A DNA stretch of 64,000 nucleotides, from positions 2,581,865 to 2,645,864 of the forward strand of contig JANVCC010000056.1 of NCBI GenBank assembly GCA_025345505.1, in the 5' to 3' direction. Made by a program: the position numbers and the translations under genes. This DNA is from Todiramphus chloris collaris. Its lineage: Eukaryota > Chordata > Aves > Coraciiformes > Alcedinidae. Below are positions 1 to 15,000 of this stretch, one piece after another. Numbering within the stretch: position 1 is the first letter of the stretch; each line of letters opens with the position of its first letter. Under the pieces are notes generated by a model. That model did not search any database. It was not told where the DNA came from and saw only the letters and a list, made by a program, of their open reading frames with translations.

Positions 1-3000
1 TCTTTTTAGCAGACAAGCTGTACTAGTTGCTATGGGTTTGTTTTTTTAGATGGCCTCCTCTCCCAGGGTAACAAAATCCCCAGCAAGCAGCAGTGGCTGC
101 TATAATTGCTGAGAGCAGAAATAAATGCACATTCAGGACTGATCTACTAATAACCTTTACTCTCCTTGCCCCTAGCCTATTATCTGTGTTTTGCATCTGT
201 TACATGGAAGTCTAAAAGTAACGAGACAATTCTGAAAGCTGAGTAATTGAAGTTGTTTCAATCCCTCCCCACCACCAAGGAGCTGAATCCATCTCTGGCA
301 ATTACACTATGTTTAAAACCCAAATTTTCATTCAACTGAACATACACATTTTTCAAAATACACGCACTGAACTTTGAGTAACCCAGAAATAGCAAGGTAT
401 TAATGCAGACAATAATTTTACTGCTCTCATACAGAGTATTTGTAACTTTCTTATCACATTTGAATTATTATTTTCTCATCTCTAAATGGCAGTCTGCCAG
501 TTGCCTCTATCCCTTCAACTACTCCTTTGTATGCTAGATCCAATACAAGCATCAGCATGCATTAATATTTCTATTTTTGCACTGAGCACCAGCTCATAAA
601 ATGACAAATATGATAGCACAAACCCAGAATTTAATAGAGGTTGCTGCTGATCGGAATCACATTTTTGCTGGTGAGAAATGAAAAGATTTGGATGAGACCT
701 AATGTAGTAAAAGTTCTTTGTCACATGGAGCTTTGGGAATTCAGATGAGTACTGATTAAAATCTGCCTTTTTTTTTTTTTTTTTTAAATGAGATATTAAC
801 TATCTCTACTCAGGACTCATCTTGCTTTCTTGCTAGAAGAGAACATGCTTTTGAGAGACTTGCTACATTCCCCACCTCCTCAACCCCTCCCTCATGATTT
901 TCATCTCATGTTCATATACAAATAGCTGTCTACCATTACACTGAAACGTTCAGATTTGGCACTTAGGTCTCTTGAGATGGGAGGATACAAATCCACACAC
1001 CATTTAAACATAAAAAAAAAAAAAGGCTCCTTCTTTTACACTTTGAACACTTTGTAGTGCTGAGGGCACAGTTCTATCTCAGGATCCCACTCTGGAAAGT
1101 TTTTTCCCTCACAATGTTTTTCACTTTCCATTCAGACATTTAAATGAGGATTTAAATACTTCCTTACCTATTTTTCTTCCTTCATCATATAGCAGCAGAG
1201 CTCACAGTATAATCTGCATCAAGCGTTCCTCTTGATTCTGCTTTCATAACAAGAGGTATTTAAGAGACATGTGGAAGAAAGTATAGTTTATACTGCTCAA
1301 TATAATGGAGCTAAGAGGATGATATGCAAGAGGCAGCAACCATGCAAAGCAAGATTTCTGCAAGAATAGATCTTATTGTAAGTATTTAAGCATTGTTTCC
1401 TCTATTTCATTTTAGGTGATCACTAACAGGGGTATATCATCAAAACTGATCAGGTATGCAACTGTATTTTGGGACAATAGAGACTAATTTCTAATTGTAA
1501 GAAATTGTTTCAATCAGTGATGTAATTTTATTTTAAACCAGAGTCAGAGCAGATAAGATGACAATATGAATTCCTTCTGCTCTCACCAAAAGCTGAGATT
1601 GTAAGGCAGGACTGGCAATCTCTTTAATTAACAGTGGGGTTTACTCTTTTTGGGAAGATCCGCCCAGTGAACAAACTCAAAACTAAAAACCATGTCCAAT
1701 TTAAAGCCCAAGTGTAGCACCCAAAGTTATACATGTACGTATGTATATGTATACTTATACATATACATAATTAAAATTGAAAAACCATATACATATAAAA
1801 GCACAGATAAAGCAGCTGTTCACTCCCCCTGCTCTCATTTAACTGCCCTTATCAAAATACTGTGAGGAAGCAGCTGGTATTTGGCATGATGAACAACACA
1901 ACCTATGTAGACACAGCCTACATGTGTCTTTAGTTTGTCAATTGTTAAAGAAATTGGCCATGAAAAGGCACTCGTTTGTGTGACCTCCTCTGCTATTCAG
2001 GGGCAGATAACCTTGAATAAAGACATAGCAAAAAGCAGGCTGGCTTTTGCTGTCCCAAATAACTTGCTCGGATTTGGTTCTCACTCCTCATCTTTCCTTC
2101 ACCTTGGTCACATCAGAGTTCCTACTTCTCCCTTTGGAAGGGACTGTTTTGGCTGCTGTTAACAGGCAGTCATACGATTTGCCACAAGTTCTAAAGCAGA
2201 ATTCTAGAAAAATATTCCTTACTGCAGGAAGAGCTGTAACTTCAACATTTTTCAAAAGATAAACAGCATAACTTTTGGAGATGTCCCATGACAAGAACAT
2301 GTACCACTGTCATCTGCAGGAATATCAAGGTGTGATTCAGCTACAGTGCCAGAACATCTCTGTAAGTACATACACACACAGTCACACTGCTGCTCCTTAC
2401 TGAGATTTCAAGTCTGGCATTTGTTGCCCTGATTTCAAGATAATGTCAGAAAATCATATTACCCTGCAGGCACAGTTACACTAGAGAAAAGGGTGACCTT
2501 ATTCTGTTGTAAGAGCCAGCATTCATAAGACCATTTACTTGTTAGGTATCTCAGATAATTTCCTGCTGGGTAAGGAAATACACTCTCTACGGAGCAAGGG
2601 TAACTCAAGCACCAGAGAAGTGACATGTTTACATCACACTAGAAGTCTCCTACAAAAGCAACTTTTCTGAGTTCCAGGGAATCATCTTATTCCCCAGTAG
2701 GACCATTCTCCTTTCTTTTCCATCGCAACTTGTCACTAGTGACTTTGGTTTGCAGTCACTTCATGTCTTCAAGCTCCTGCTGACTCCAGTGTGAGTTAAG
2801 CCAATATCAGATGCTTTTCAAAACTAATGTCTGAAATGCATCTTGAAATAAAAGTTTTCAAAATAAGGCAAATGAGAACAAAACTGTACCAACATCTATT
2901 CCATGCAGTTAGAATGCTCACACAGAGAGCCTTGAAGCATACTTCAGTTATGATCTCAGTTTTGTAGTCTTTAGCTTAGTGGATGTGTCCCCTCTTCACT

Positions 3001-6000
3001 CAATAGGGCTGAATCAGTTCTGTACAAAATTTTCTGCTAGCTTCAGAATTTTAGCTATCTTCTCAGAATCTGAAAACTGAGGGGAAGGAACCCAAACTCT
3101 CACCTTTGAACTTTTTTGAGGAACCAAGGAGTGCTGAACTTGCAGATCAGTATTGTTTAAGAAGCTTTTCACTGTCATTGTGATGAATAGGCAACAAACT
3201 TTTCACTGAGACAAAGCAGTGGAAATAAAGCTCTAATTAATTTCAGGAGAGCGTAGACAGTCAAGTCAGATAACTTTTCTTCAGGTTCAAAAGAGAAGAG
3301 ACTGAAAAAGACTTTGACTCATCTGTCATTTACACTGCCCTAATATACATGGACTGCAGAACTCCTTCTGAGAGGAAACTCAGACTAAAAAGGAATTCTC
3401 AAAGCTCATTATACAGTACTTGCAAATGAGTCTAAGTGCTAAGTCTTTGATTTCTGGAGCTGCCAAACTCTGGCTCAAATTCCGACCCCCTATCACACAG
3501 CCTGCATAACTAGGACATAACCAGGGAAAAATTAACAGGAGAGAGGCTTTCTTTCCTTCTTAAGAATTCAGAGGAACAACAGATCCACTCTGCACTGAAC
3601 AATTCAGTAATTACATCTCTAATACGTCTTTTCTCCATTACAATGGCAAGCATGGTTATGTATCTGCAGTACTATACCCTTTTCTTTCCCTGTCCCTGAG
3701 AAGACCCTATTGGTTACCCTCCAGGATGTACAGTGAAGGTCTCCCTGTGCAACAGACCCAGTGCCTGCATGGCTCCACCTGCTTGTTCAGAAGGGTGGTC
3801 AGATTTGGGAAGCTGTACAGCATATTGCACCTATCTGAAAAGGTTAACATTCCATTATCTTATTTTTTGTCTCTGACTTAAAGAACCCCCAAACCTTCAG
3901 GTCCCTGCTGCAACACTTTGTGTCAGACCAATCCCAATAAGCATTTGTTATAATACTGGCCAGGAGGGCAAGAACATTTCAATAGGAGCATATTCTCTAT
4001 CCAGGACACAGCACATACAAGTGCCAGAGCTAGTTAAAAGGCAGTTCTTATGCACCTTGAATTCCAGGGGAGAAGCAGCCAGCTAATATTGCCATTCCTT
4101 TCTTATTACTGTTTAAAGGTGGGTGAGGAGGAGAGGGTTAAAAAAACCAAAAAACACCACTTTTATCTAGAAGCGCTTTTCCAAAGTGACGTCATCTGAA
4201 CATGGAGGATTAAATCCTCTGCTAACACACACTGACATAAATCAATTTCCTTAAAGCATTGTAGCCATATTAGATCTGGCCCAGAGCCTCTCCAGTCTTC
4301 TTTTGGTCATCAGATAATGTATCATTAGTTACTTTTGACATCACTAGTACTCCTTTATTTCATACCCAGGAGGCAAAAACTGATACAGAGTTACACAACT
4401 GAATAGGCATCCTCCATGTGATTTACTTCTTTGTCATTTCTGGATGCTCAGTGTATGAGTTCTATCTTTTTCTTGTCTTTGACAGATTGAGATGCCATAA
4501 AACTCCATAACTGAGTCAAATTTTATAATTATGCAATTAAAATCAGGAAGGAAAACTTCCAGTTCCAACAGGGAACAGTCTAAGGTAATATCTGGGTGTT
4601 TTTCTTAAGATGTACCTCAACTACACAGTTCTTTTATTTGGTTTGTTGGTTTTTTTTTTCCTCCAACCCATACTGTGTGGGGCTACTTAAAGTGCTAGTA
4701 ACATCAAAAGGTGTGTCTGATCACTATGATGGGAGCATGATGGAAAGGGGTTTATGCATCTCAAAATGTCCCAGAGGAATGGACAACTTACAACCCAAGG
4801 GGACAGAAACTGTTTTTAGTAAAACTCTGCAGTAGGTTGTGTAGACACCACACATGGGATATCCATCACCAGGGATTTCCAAGAGGAGAGGAAGAGAGAG
4901 GGAGGTTGCAAGTACCAGCAAGCACATTGTCAGTAGGGTTTAAGAATGTAGTCTCTCCTGCTTTGTGGATAAAGAATAGTCTAGACTCCCTGTGATCCAT
5001 TCTCTCTCAGCTGTGTTTGTCTTTTTTATTTTTTAATGGACAAGGACCGATTTAGTCCTTTAATCCACAGCTGAGGAGCTACAGGCTCCTCAAATGTAAA
5101 TCACAATTCATTTTATGGCAGTTCTCTGGATTAGTAGCTACACGTGGAATAAAAACAAGCCTCTCATGAATTATACATAGTTATTGGTTTGATTTCAAAA
5201 GCGCTTGATATTGAGGATATAAGTAATCTAATTAGTCTTTTGTACAACAAACCTTTACTTTCTTCTAACAAGTATAGTGCATTTTAATTATTATTGTCTT
5301 ACCAAACCAGGCCACAAATTAAGTAAAATCCGATGCAGTTGTTTGGCAACACTGACATGGTACTTGCGTTTAATGCAAGCACATTAATGATTAAGTTTGG
5401 GTAACATGTTCTGCATGCTTCTTCACCATTTCTGCCTCTTCTTCCACAGACAGAGCCATAAAACAAAAGCGTCTTTCTGTTGAGAAGGGCAGCAAGCATC
5501 CAGGAGACCTCACAGATTTACGTGATGTTGTTATGAACTTGTCTCCAAAGGCCCTTTCTTCTGTTTCCCTAGAGGGAAAACAGTGGTGATGCATCAGGCT
5601 GATCTTCATGATACTAGTCATCTGTCTTTCCTGCCTGTGAAGAAGGATACATATGGGGCCACCAGACACTGTTGTGATCACAAAGAGAAGTTGATAACAT
5701 CTTGCAGACCTTTGACTATAGTTCTTGCATCCTTCTCCAAGACAAGCAGTTTGCTAAAGCAGTTGGTTCCCAGTTTTTTCTTCCCTTAAATATACAGTAG
5801 AACAAAAACAAAAGAAAATAATCACCCTCCCCTTGTCCTTACAGTTAATATTTTTCAGGGCGTCTCTTATTTTTCTTTGAGGTCATAACTAATTAATAGT
5901 CTAAAAATACACATTTTGTTCCTGCTGCTTACAGCAGAAAATGCATCTGGTGTCATCTTCAGTCTTGGAACTCCCTTGTGTCCCACCAGGAGCAAAGCAA

Positions 6001-9000
6001 CTTCAATTTTGTTTCCTACTGCTAAGTAGAAAGGAAAATAGTTTGGTTGGAAATCATTTAGAAAACAACTTTATAATAAAAGGAGCCTGGGCACTATTAT
6101 TCTGTAAAATTAGGGAAGCTGTGAAGTTAAGGGCTGGTCTAGCAAGAGATAAGATTTGTACTACAAGTTTACAACTCTAACCCATGGGTTTCGAAAGCTC
6201 ACAGTCTTGAGTTTTAATCAGGAAGACTCTGGGGCAGAACAGATTCCCAGGTGGACCAGAACAGGCAGAGATGATCACAGCCTAGCCTGCGGCTGATACT
6301 GTGGGCAGGTAGTAGGTAACCTAAGGACAGAGCTGATGATGTAGTCAGAGTTTAAGTTACCCAGAACAGCAAAGTTTTTGACTATCCATGCTGCTTTCCA
6401 CTAGTTCCATATGGCAGCTTATCACTCTCCCTTCAACATCAATTGCAGGCCACTGCTGTGGGGCCTTTCACATAATACTGAGTGCCCTTTAGAACTTTAA
6501 AAGATAAATCTAAACAAACAGGAAACCCTCATGCAAAGCTTTTCATTTTGGGCTTTACAGAACAGAAAAATAGTTCAAAGTTTCCTCTTTTTGTTTTACC
6601 CAATATTTTTTTAATAAGTACTAAAATATTCTGATGTGATAATATAATTCATAGTATTCCTGACTAAAACACTGTGTTAGCCCAAGTTGTGATTTTAGCC
6701 TTCCTCCAGAATGGACAAGGCTAAAAATCAAGTAAATAATGAATCCATTAAGTCAAATATTCCACATCTATAATTCAACATTGAAAGAACTCTGTGGTTT
6801 TCTCACATTATCTTGTTTCACAGTAATTATTAGAATACAAGAATAATTATTGAATCAACTCAGTTTACAAATTTGGCAGCCACACCAATGAATGCATAAA
6901 GCTTTGTTGTGAAATAAAAGTTAGAACCGACTAAAGCAAACAACCCTTTTCACCACTAAGTACTACATATGCATGAACTCTCTCGCATGGCTACTTCTCT
7001 GTTGTCCTAAAAATACTGCGAGAAGAATGCTTTAGGAAGCACACAGTGAGTGAGCTGGGGCTGCTTTAAAGGTTGCAGGGCTCTACATGCTTGATCCTGC
7101 TGTCTCCCAGCTCCAGAATGGATGCGCCTCAAACCACAAAGGAATCTGATTTGACTAGCTTCCCTTTGGGCAGCCATCCTAACACACTAGAAGAAAGGCT
7201 TGAATGTTGAACCTCTCCTTTGTTCAGGGCCCCACAGATATTGGAAAGCTGGTTCTGGACCACAGAACCAGTGCTGCATGCAATTACTTCAGTGTTTATT
7301 TTTCCTCATCTATCCTGCAGCTCTTGTTCAGCTTTCCTACATGACAAGATGTCTTGACCTGCTACAACGATGGGCATAAGGGCGTAGCAAGAGCAAGGAG
7401 GTGTGCTGTCCTGCCCTTAGCAGAACAGCACTGTCAGACTTCATTGCCCACTGGAAGTTTCAAACAGGCATTTCTATCCCTGCAGGCTTAAGGAGTGATG
7501 GTTTTGCCAGTATTTATAGGGAGCTCCTCATCCCTTTTTGAATCCTTCCTTCCAGACTCTCTTTTGCTTTTGCAGAAACAGAGCTGACAACTGGCATCTG
7601 AATTCCACTGCCACTGCCCAGCATGCAGTGGTTGCTGCCCCCCATCCTGGGGGGCCTGGCTCCTCATTTCTCTCACCATCACCTATCTACATGCCTGAAA
7701 AAGCAATTCCACATCTCTGCAGCAGGGATCAGCTTTATCCTTGGCAGTGCCTGGTGCAACAGGACCCCAGGCAGCAATGGTACTGTCGACCCCATCCGAG
7801 TGAAATCAGAGACAGGCTTTTAACATACAAGAAAGAGCTATCTAAATCTTTAATCAAGCAGGAGTTACTGGAGGTTGTTTGAATTCATCATCCTTTGGAC
7901 AAAGATTTCAAGACTCCACCTGTTCAAAGGCCACAAGACCTACTTCTGACTGGAGTTGTGCAACTGAGGTTGGAGTTAAGTACACTTCAGTAAACACTTT
8001 TTTGAAAAATTCCTCCCTTGAAAAGAGGAAGGAGGTAGAGAAAGCTCTCATGAATTCAGTTCAAATTTAGCATGTAATGGTTACCAAGGAGAAAAAAAAT
8101 GGGTAAGTTAAAATACTTTGACATTTAGCTGACATTTGTTTTGAAAATTGCCAAACAGATGCTAAATCAAAGCAAACTTTCTGCTTTTGAGTCAATTGAA
8201 ACAGGCACAGGTAAGAATATCTCTTCCTTATTTTACTGAGAAAAATCCAAGAGAATTTCACTTTGAGTCAACCCCATGTTTTTCTTGGATATTCCATCTT
8301 AGCCACTGATCCAAAAGCCCCTACTTATTTAAGCAGCTCTAATTGCAACCCACTCCCTCAGATTATTTCCAGAAGCAGACCTCTGAGCAGGATTTGTTGA
8401 TGCTCAAAGGGGAATATTTCATAGGCTCAATTATAGGAGAAACTGCATCAGTTAAGGCAAAAAACTACCTCCATGTGCCATTTAAGAATGTAAATGCAAG
8501 TTATCCTTTAAGTCATCCTAGTTGTAGAACTTATATTGGCTACATGGGCCTTCAGGAAACCAGGTATTCCTTCACTGCCAATGACATTTGTAGAGCTGAA
8601 TGAGGATTAAATGCTTGAATAATCATTTATCAACAACAGAAAAGAAATTTTCAAGTAGGGTTGACACCTTTCTCAGACAAAACATTCTTTTCTATAATTG
8701 GTGAAAAGAGAGGTAAATCGTTGTTTCCACGACACAAATTTTATCAGCAGAAAAAAATATTTATCAAGGAAAGCTATCCTTTCCGAATTAAGATGCCCAT
8801 TTAAGTAAACTCAAAGTTACTGGTTTGTCTGAATTTTGTCCTGCTACCTTAATGAAGACCATTTGAATAAACCACGAGCTTGTTTGAATGTAAGGGTACA
8901 AGAAAGTTTGGAATAGAAAAAGCTGCCTAACATTAAAAAGATGTTTGGACACCAAGTGAATTTATCAGTCACCAGGAGAAGAAATGGTGCTGGTGTTGTC

Positions 9001-12000
9001 ATGCATTACCGAGGCTTTTTACTGAAAATTAAATGGGGATGAGTGGTAATTACTCTGACTTTGGAAAACAAAGAATATGCTTTTAACAGCTAATTCAGAT
9101 CCTATTCTCATTCTATCTGGTCGGACTAGCAAGGATTTGACAATAACTCAATCCTAGATAGACAAGACACCTGTTGAATTGGTAATTTTATTGCAGCTTC
9201 TATGTCTTCTGACCCTAATCCTGTTTCAAGGTTGTTTTGGGTTTTTTTGCCAGCAGTAAGCAGATACACTAATTAGCACCAATAAAGAAAAGTTTATCTT
9301 TGACAACAGCAACTAAGTGCGGTGACTGTATGACAATTTTCACACAAACAAAAAACCCAACCCTTGGAATGGATAAATCAACTCTTTTTATTTCTACATT
9401 TTTTTCAGAATATTTGCACTTGTGCATCTAGTGCTGGATTGTGTGGAAGAATGAAAGAAATTTGGCCTTGGGAAAAAAAAAATCAAACAAGAAACAAACC
9501 ACAACAGGAGGAAATGCTTGCAAAGCTCAGATCTGAAAGAAAACTACTGAAGTTTCCCATTTAAATCTTCCTCTTCCTACCACAGAAAGTTACTGCAAAC
9601 ACACTTGTTCCCTGTAGCTCTTCTCTTGTTTCTCAACTATATGAAGAGAGCACAGCTGTTATTTTGAGGTGGCCTTCCTGATTTCTGGTGAAGTTAGCAT
9701 GGTTTCAATGCATTCCCTTTTCCTCTGCAGCCTTTGACTTTGGTTTTGGGTGGTAAGGAGGAAGAAAGGTATGCCCAGTGGGCCGCTGTAAATTTATTTA
9801 ATAAGTTACTTAAGTATTGCTCTTTTCTCCCCCTTTCACTTTTTTTGTTGCCTCAGGTTCAAACATGATACAAAAATAAAGACAACACATGACAACACAA
9901 GCTATATTTTGCATTAGATGTTACCAAGAAATGAGCTCCCAGCTGTCACAAACAACTAACACTTACCATCTTTCCCAGTGAAACTACTCATGGTCACTGT
10001 TTTAGTAGTTGTTTTTTAACCAGATTCTGAAATATTTGACACTGCTGGTGACCATTCCTGGCATTAAGCACCGATGGGAGGATAGCTGCAGAAAACCAAG
10101 AACACTGTAGACCCAAATATTACATAGTAGTGAGTTTTAGAAGTGAAAACACTGGTCACAGAAGCCTTCTTTGCATCTTCCCTCTTGCTTCAGTTTCAGG
10201 AGTATCAATGCCCGCCTGCGATGCCATGGTGTACTTTAGAATGAGTTTACAGTCATGTCATTTCAGGGCATCACTGTTGAGTATTAAGTGAAGTTCCCCA
10301 CTCCAGCCAGTACTGGTTGATTTGTTTAAGGAAAAGGGCTACTGTGAGCTTCAATTCCAGTTCTCTGCCTGTGCTGTCCCACTTACACGCCCAAGTGCTG
10401 TTCTTATTTTTTATGCCTTGCAACTTGTTTATAAATTTGAGATCTACCTAAGTATTCTGACCTACTCAATAAGGAGATTGCATACCTGTCACAACAGGTG
10501 CAGTGGGAAGAGTCTAGAAAAGAAAAGACAGAATGTAGCATGAAAATACTGTTGGAGGACACAGCTTTTTTTGTAAGGAGAGGATGGGAAAATCAGCAAC
10601 TATTTTTTATTCTAGCATAAGGACTGTTTCCTTCAAATAGCCACAGATGCCATGCATGAAGTTTTGTCTTCCATGGAACTGTAAGAGAAACCCTGCATCT
10701 TTACTGTCAGCATGGGCCAAGGCCCTGCAAACATGTAAGAATTCATATTTCTAGAGCTGCCAGTGCAAATGAAGCTACACAAAACATCCTTCCATGAGAG
10801 ACTAACACTCCTATGGCTCCACTCTCCCACTTTATCATGCCCTGATACCTGGCACAAATCAGCCTTTATATCACACCCATCACAGACAGAAGGCAGGGTA
10901 CACTCTGCCTTCTCAGCAGCCCAGGAACTAGAATTCAGGGATATAACAACAGGCAATATAACAATGCAATCCTGCTGCTTGCTTGATCAAAGCAATGCCA
11001 CAAGTAGGACTGCACTGTGACAATGTGAGCTCTCAGGGCACTAAGTAGTTGTGCATCAGACTTGTATTTTCATCATAAGTCTGAACGTCTCTCATTCATT
11101 ATATGGCAAGCATAAATGCACAAATTTGGTTCATTTTGGGATGTCCCTAATACAAGACAAATAATTTCAAAACGTTTTCTCCTAGAGTAAGTTCCCAGAA
11201 TGTTTTCCACATTGCAAGTCCTTGTATCCTCTAAGCTATGAAGCCTGTCTCTTGAAAATGAGACAAATTCCAAAGAGGGTTTGTCCCAAGACAGATATCA
11301 GCACGGAAAGTTTCAGGTCAAGCTGTTGCTTAAAATTAATTTTAAGAAACTCTAAGAGGTGCCTCATAACTGTCATTTCCCCGCTAATCCTTTTCAAGCA
11401 GTTTGCACATGTTCAGCACTTTCTTACTATGGCTCTACCATCCACAGGGACTACCTCTATGACATTCCTGTTTCTCCCACATACTGTAACTTGTCTATGT
11501 CAGGTTATCAAAATCCCTGTAGTGTCATGAGCTTAAAGAACAGGAGGAACAAGATGAATTGTTCTGATTAAAGAAATAAGGAGAGGCCAAAACTGTGATG
11601 AAAACTAACAAATGTTTTCATAGCCAGTTGTTCACTGTTTCAAATGACTCATCCTTAAGAAGATGAATCACTTGATCTTACAAACAGGATAAGGGGAACC
11701 TGAAAAACAATTTTTTGCATCATGAGTAGCAAGCTCACTTCTCTGATAGTTACTGTGTCCCCTCTCTTTTCCCCCACCCTCCATTTCAGACACCTGATTG
11801 CCATCAGCCTTGGAGGCAAGTTTTCTCTCCACTCAAAACCTCATTTAAAAAGAGCATAGGGGAGTGCTTTCTTTCAGGAAACGCCAACACATAGCAAACT
11901 ATTTTTCTCATCCCAAGGTAGCACTTGGAGGTATGCTTTGCACAGCTGATGTCCTCAACCCAGGTCCTCGCCATGTCCATCCAAGAACATCAAGACACTC

Positions 12001-15000
12001 CTCAGAAATCTCATTTAACTGCCAAGAACAATTTCAAAACTGGATCTACTGTTATGTTCTTTCTTTACTGAATTGCTATGAGGACTGATGTAGACTGCTT
12101 AATGCCCTGGTGACCCAAGTACATTGATCCATGGAAATCTCTTCAGCACTGTTCTGTCTAGGTTCTTACATCAAGCTTATCAACTGAGTGCCTTCCAGCG
12201 TGGCATTAGAAAACACAGCTGAGGTCTGTCACATGCTGTTTCTTCCCATCTCCCCTCCCCCACAACCAGCTGAGTGCCTTGATTTGACAGTTTGTTTTCA
12301 CTGAGAACATACAGACTGCTGTATGTTTGTGTTACAGGTTGGAGGATGTGCTGCCTTCTCGAGATTTGTTTTTTTGAAAGCTGCAGTGCTCCAGCTTGCA
12401 GAAGAACGTGTATCACTGTCTTGGAGACTGTCCCAGGAAAGATTAATCTCCTTTGCAAACGTGCATGTGAAAGTGAACTTACTGACCATGGGAGACCTGG
12501 AGGTTTGGCTGAAAACTCACCAGGATGCCAGTGTAGAAGAGCAAGCAATAGGTTAATTGAAAGAGTCCAAGACAGAAATCCCTGTCCAGCACTATTACTG
12601 CAAAAGGTGCTATGGGCACAGCTGCTCTGTGGCAAGATGCAGAAGATACCTCCGTGCCGGCTCTGCTAGTGCCTCCAGTGCTGTGGGACAGGATAAATGC
12701 ACAGCACCAGGTGAACTTCACAACTGAAGCAACACCTTAGCATCCCCACTGCTTTCAGAGGTCAGGGGAATAGTCACACTGCACAGAACTTCCCTGTGTG
12801 AAGTCCAGAGCATCATCAGCAGTAGCCCAGTGTGGGGTGGTTAGCTGTGCTGCATGAAGCAGATACACCCTATGAGAACAAAATAAGGGTATCTGCATCT
12901 GTTCCCATCACAAAACATAACCCCCATTCAATTTCTGAAGGACTCAGAGAGGGAACTAGTAGGAGTTTTGCATGTTAAAAAAGAAGGTCTGCAGAAGCCT
13001 ACAGATGTAAAGTGTGGGTGCAGCAAGATGACCACTCCCACCCTAAGAGAGCTGGTGTTGGAGAGGTCTCAATTTCTATGCGGTGCATTGAGATATTTTG
13101 TTCACAATGATGGGCCCATTTAATACAGTTGTTGCTGTACCAGACAACAAGGTTGAATAAAATCACATCCCCAGAGGCTGCTAACCAAGCTCGGTTACAG
13201 TTTAATGCTGCTCTGGGAAAACCTGAGCCATTTCCTCCAGCAGGTTATTAATGGAAGTTTCTCTCCCTCTTTTGCTGCTCATAGGCATTCAGGGCCCTCC
13301 TGCCCATGATCTCTCCTAAAAAGCTCTGCAGAGCTCAACAGGGGCAGAACTTAAATTTTTCTGCCCTGGGAAACTAACATTAGCAGACTTCATCCATGCC
13401 CTAACACTGAGAAGCAAGAACATTTTCATCACAACAGGTAAAATCCCCTTTCCTCCTAAACTTTCAGCCTAATTTCCTTGCACCAATCTAATAAAGTCTT
13501 TACTTGCCAAAGTGTTTTCAAGTTAAACTGAACTGTCTCCCCCATCCCAAAGCCACTTGTGACACCTTTCTACTTCACACAACAGCAGCAGCACAGGGCA
13601 CCAGCTCAACTCTGCTTTTCTAAGATACTCCTTAAGGCATCTTCCTGCAGATGATTGAATCTAAACTCCAGACGTCTGCAGGCACAACCTACAGTGGCAG
13701 ATAATTAAACTACCAAGCAATAATGTATAGGCCTGAGCATGGACCCACAGCATTTTCCAGCCTAAGGATAAAGCTGTGTAAGTCCTGTCAAAGACAAAAG
13801 CAGAGGTTTATACACTCAGTGGTCAAAGATGAAGATGGATTCAGAGACTGTTTAAAAAGTAGTTTCTGGTAAGGAAACAAAAACAAACAAAAAAATGGAG
13901 GATTGCCATGAAATCAGTACACCCAGTATGTATACTCAATAGGCGAGTACCTACCCAAGACACAGACCACTAAGAATCAGTCCCACAACCCTTCAGCTAC
14001 CACTTTTCAGAAATCAGTTCACCATTGTGTAGGCCAGTGGTGTGTCTTCAGGAAGAGAGACCCCAAAGGACTGCAGTCAGGAAGAAAGATGGCTCATTGC
14101 AGAGGGCCACACTGGTCTGTCAAATCAGCTTCCTCCCAGCTGAGCATATCAACTGGCAGGAACTTCTGCCAGCCTGCACAAGGAAAAAAAAAGGAAAACT
14201 AGAATAGCCTTTGGTGTCCTCTTCTGCAGGGGAAGCACACCCCTGCAGATATTTCTTACCTCTCATTATTCACAAGAATCTCTCACCAATTACATTATTA
14301 TTTCTGCAGATTGACACATTAATTCCCCCACCCCTATGACCCCACCACCATCCATCCACTTGCACTCTGCCCCAGGAGGTTCACTCACCAGCATGGAAGC
14401 ACTGGACTTAACTGCCCCTCTCATAAGTGCTTCCAGTTTAATTCCCTGCTCTTTTTTTTTTTTTCCTTTTTTTTTTACACATTAAATTCAAGTGGCTTGT
14501 AAATAGATTTTTGCCTGCTTGTTTTAGGTAAGCAGATCACCAGATCATTTTCATGGAAGCTTCTACAGATATGCCGTGTTTGGAAAAGACGATAGAGAAG
14601 TAGCTGAATGAAACTGGAATGAAGGGGGTGCGTGCACATGTGACTATTTCCTGACATCATTTAGGTAACAGAGTTCAATATCCCACTCTGCTAGAGAGCT
14701 TTCCATTGCAAGACCTCAAAGCAGTGATTTTGATGTAGACATAACTGTGAAACATGAGAACTCTGTTAAGGTAACAAAGCCTCATCTTCCCATTTCTGCC
14801 ACAGTCTCACCCTGCAGCCTCTGGCAAGACTGAATTTTTTTTCTGTGCTTGTTCAGCTCTGCTATACATGTGTCTCCCCAGAAAGATGGCAGAGAGAAGT
14901 AGTGTTAGCAGCAGAGGATACTTGCTTTTCACGGTGCCTGTTTAGCATGAGCCTTAGAGGAGTAAAGGCAGATCATCCTCCTCACACTTATTTCAGGAAC

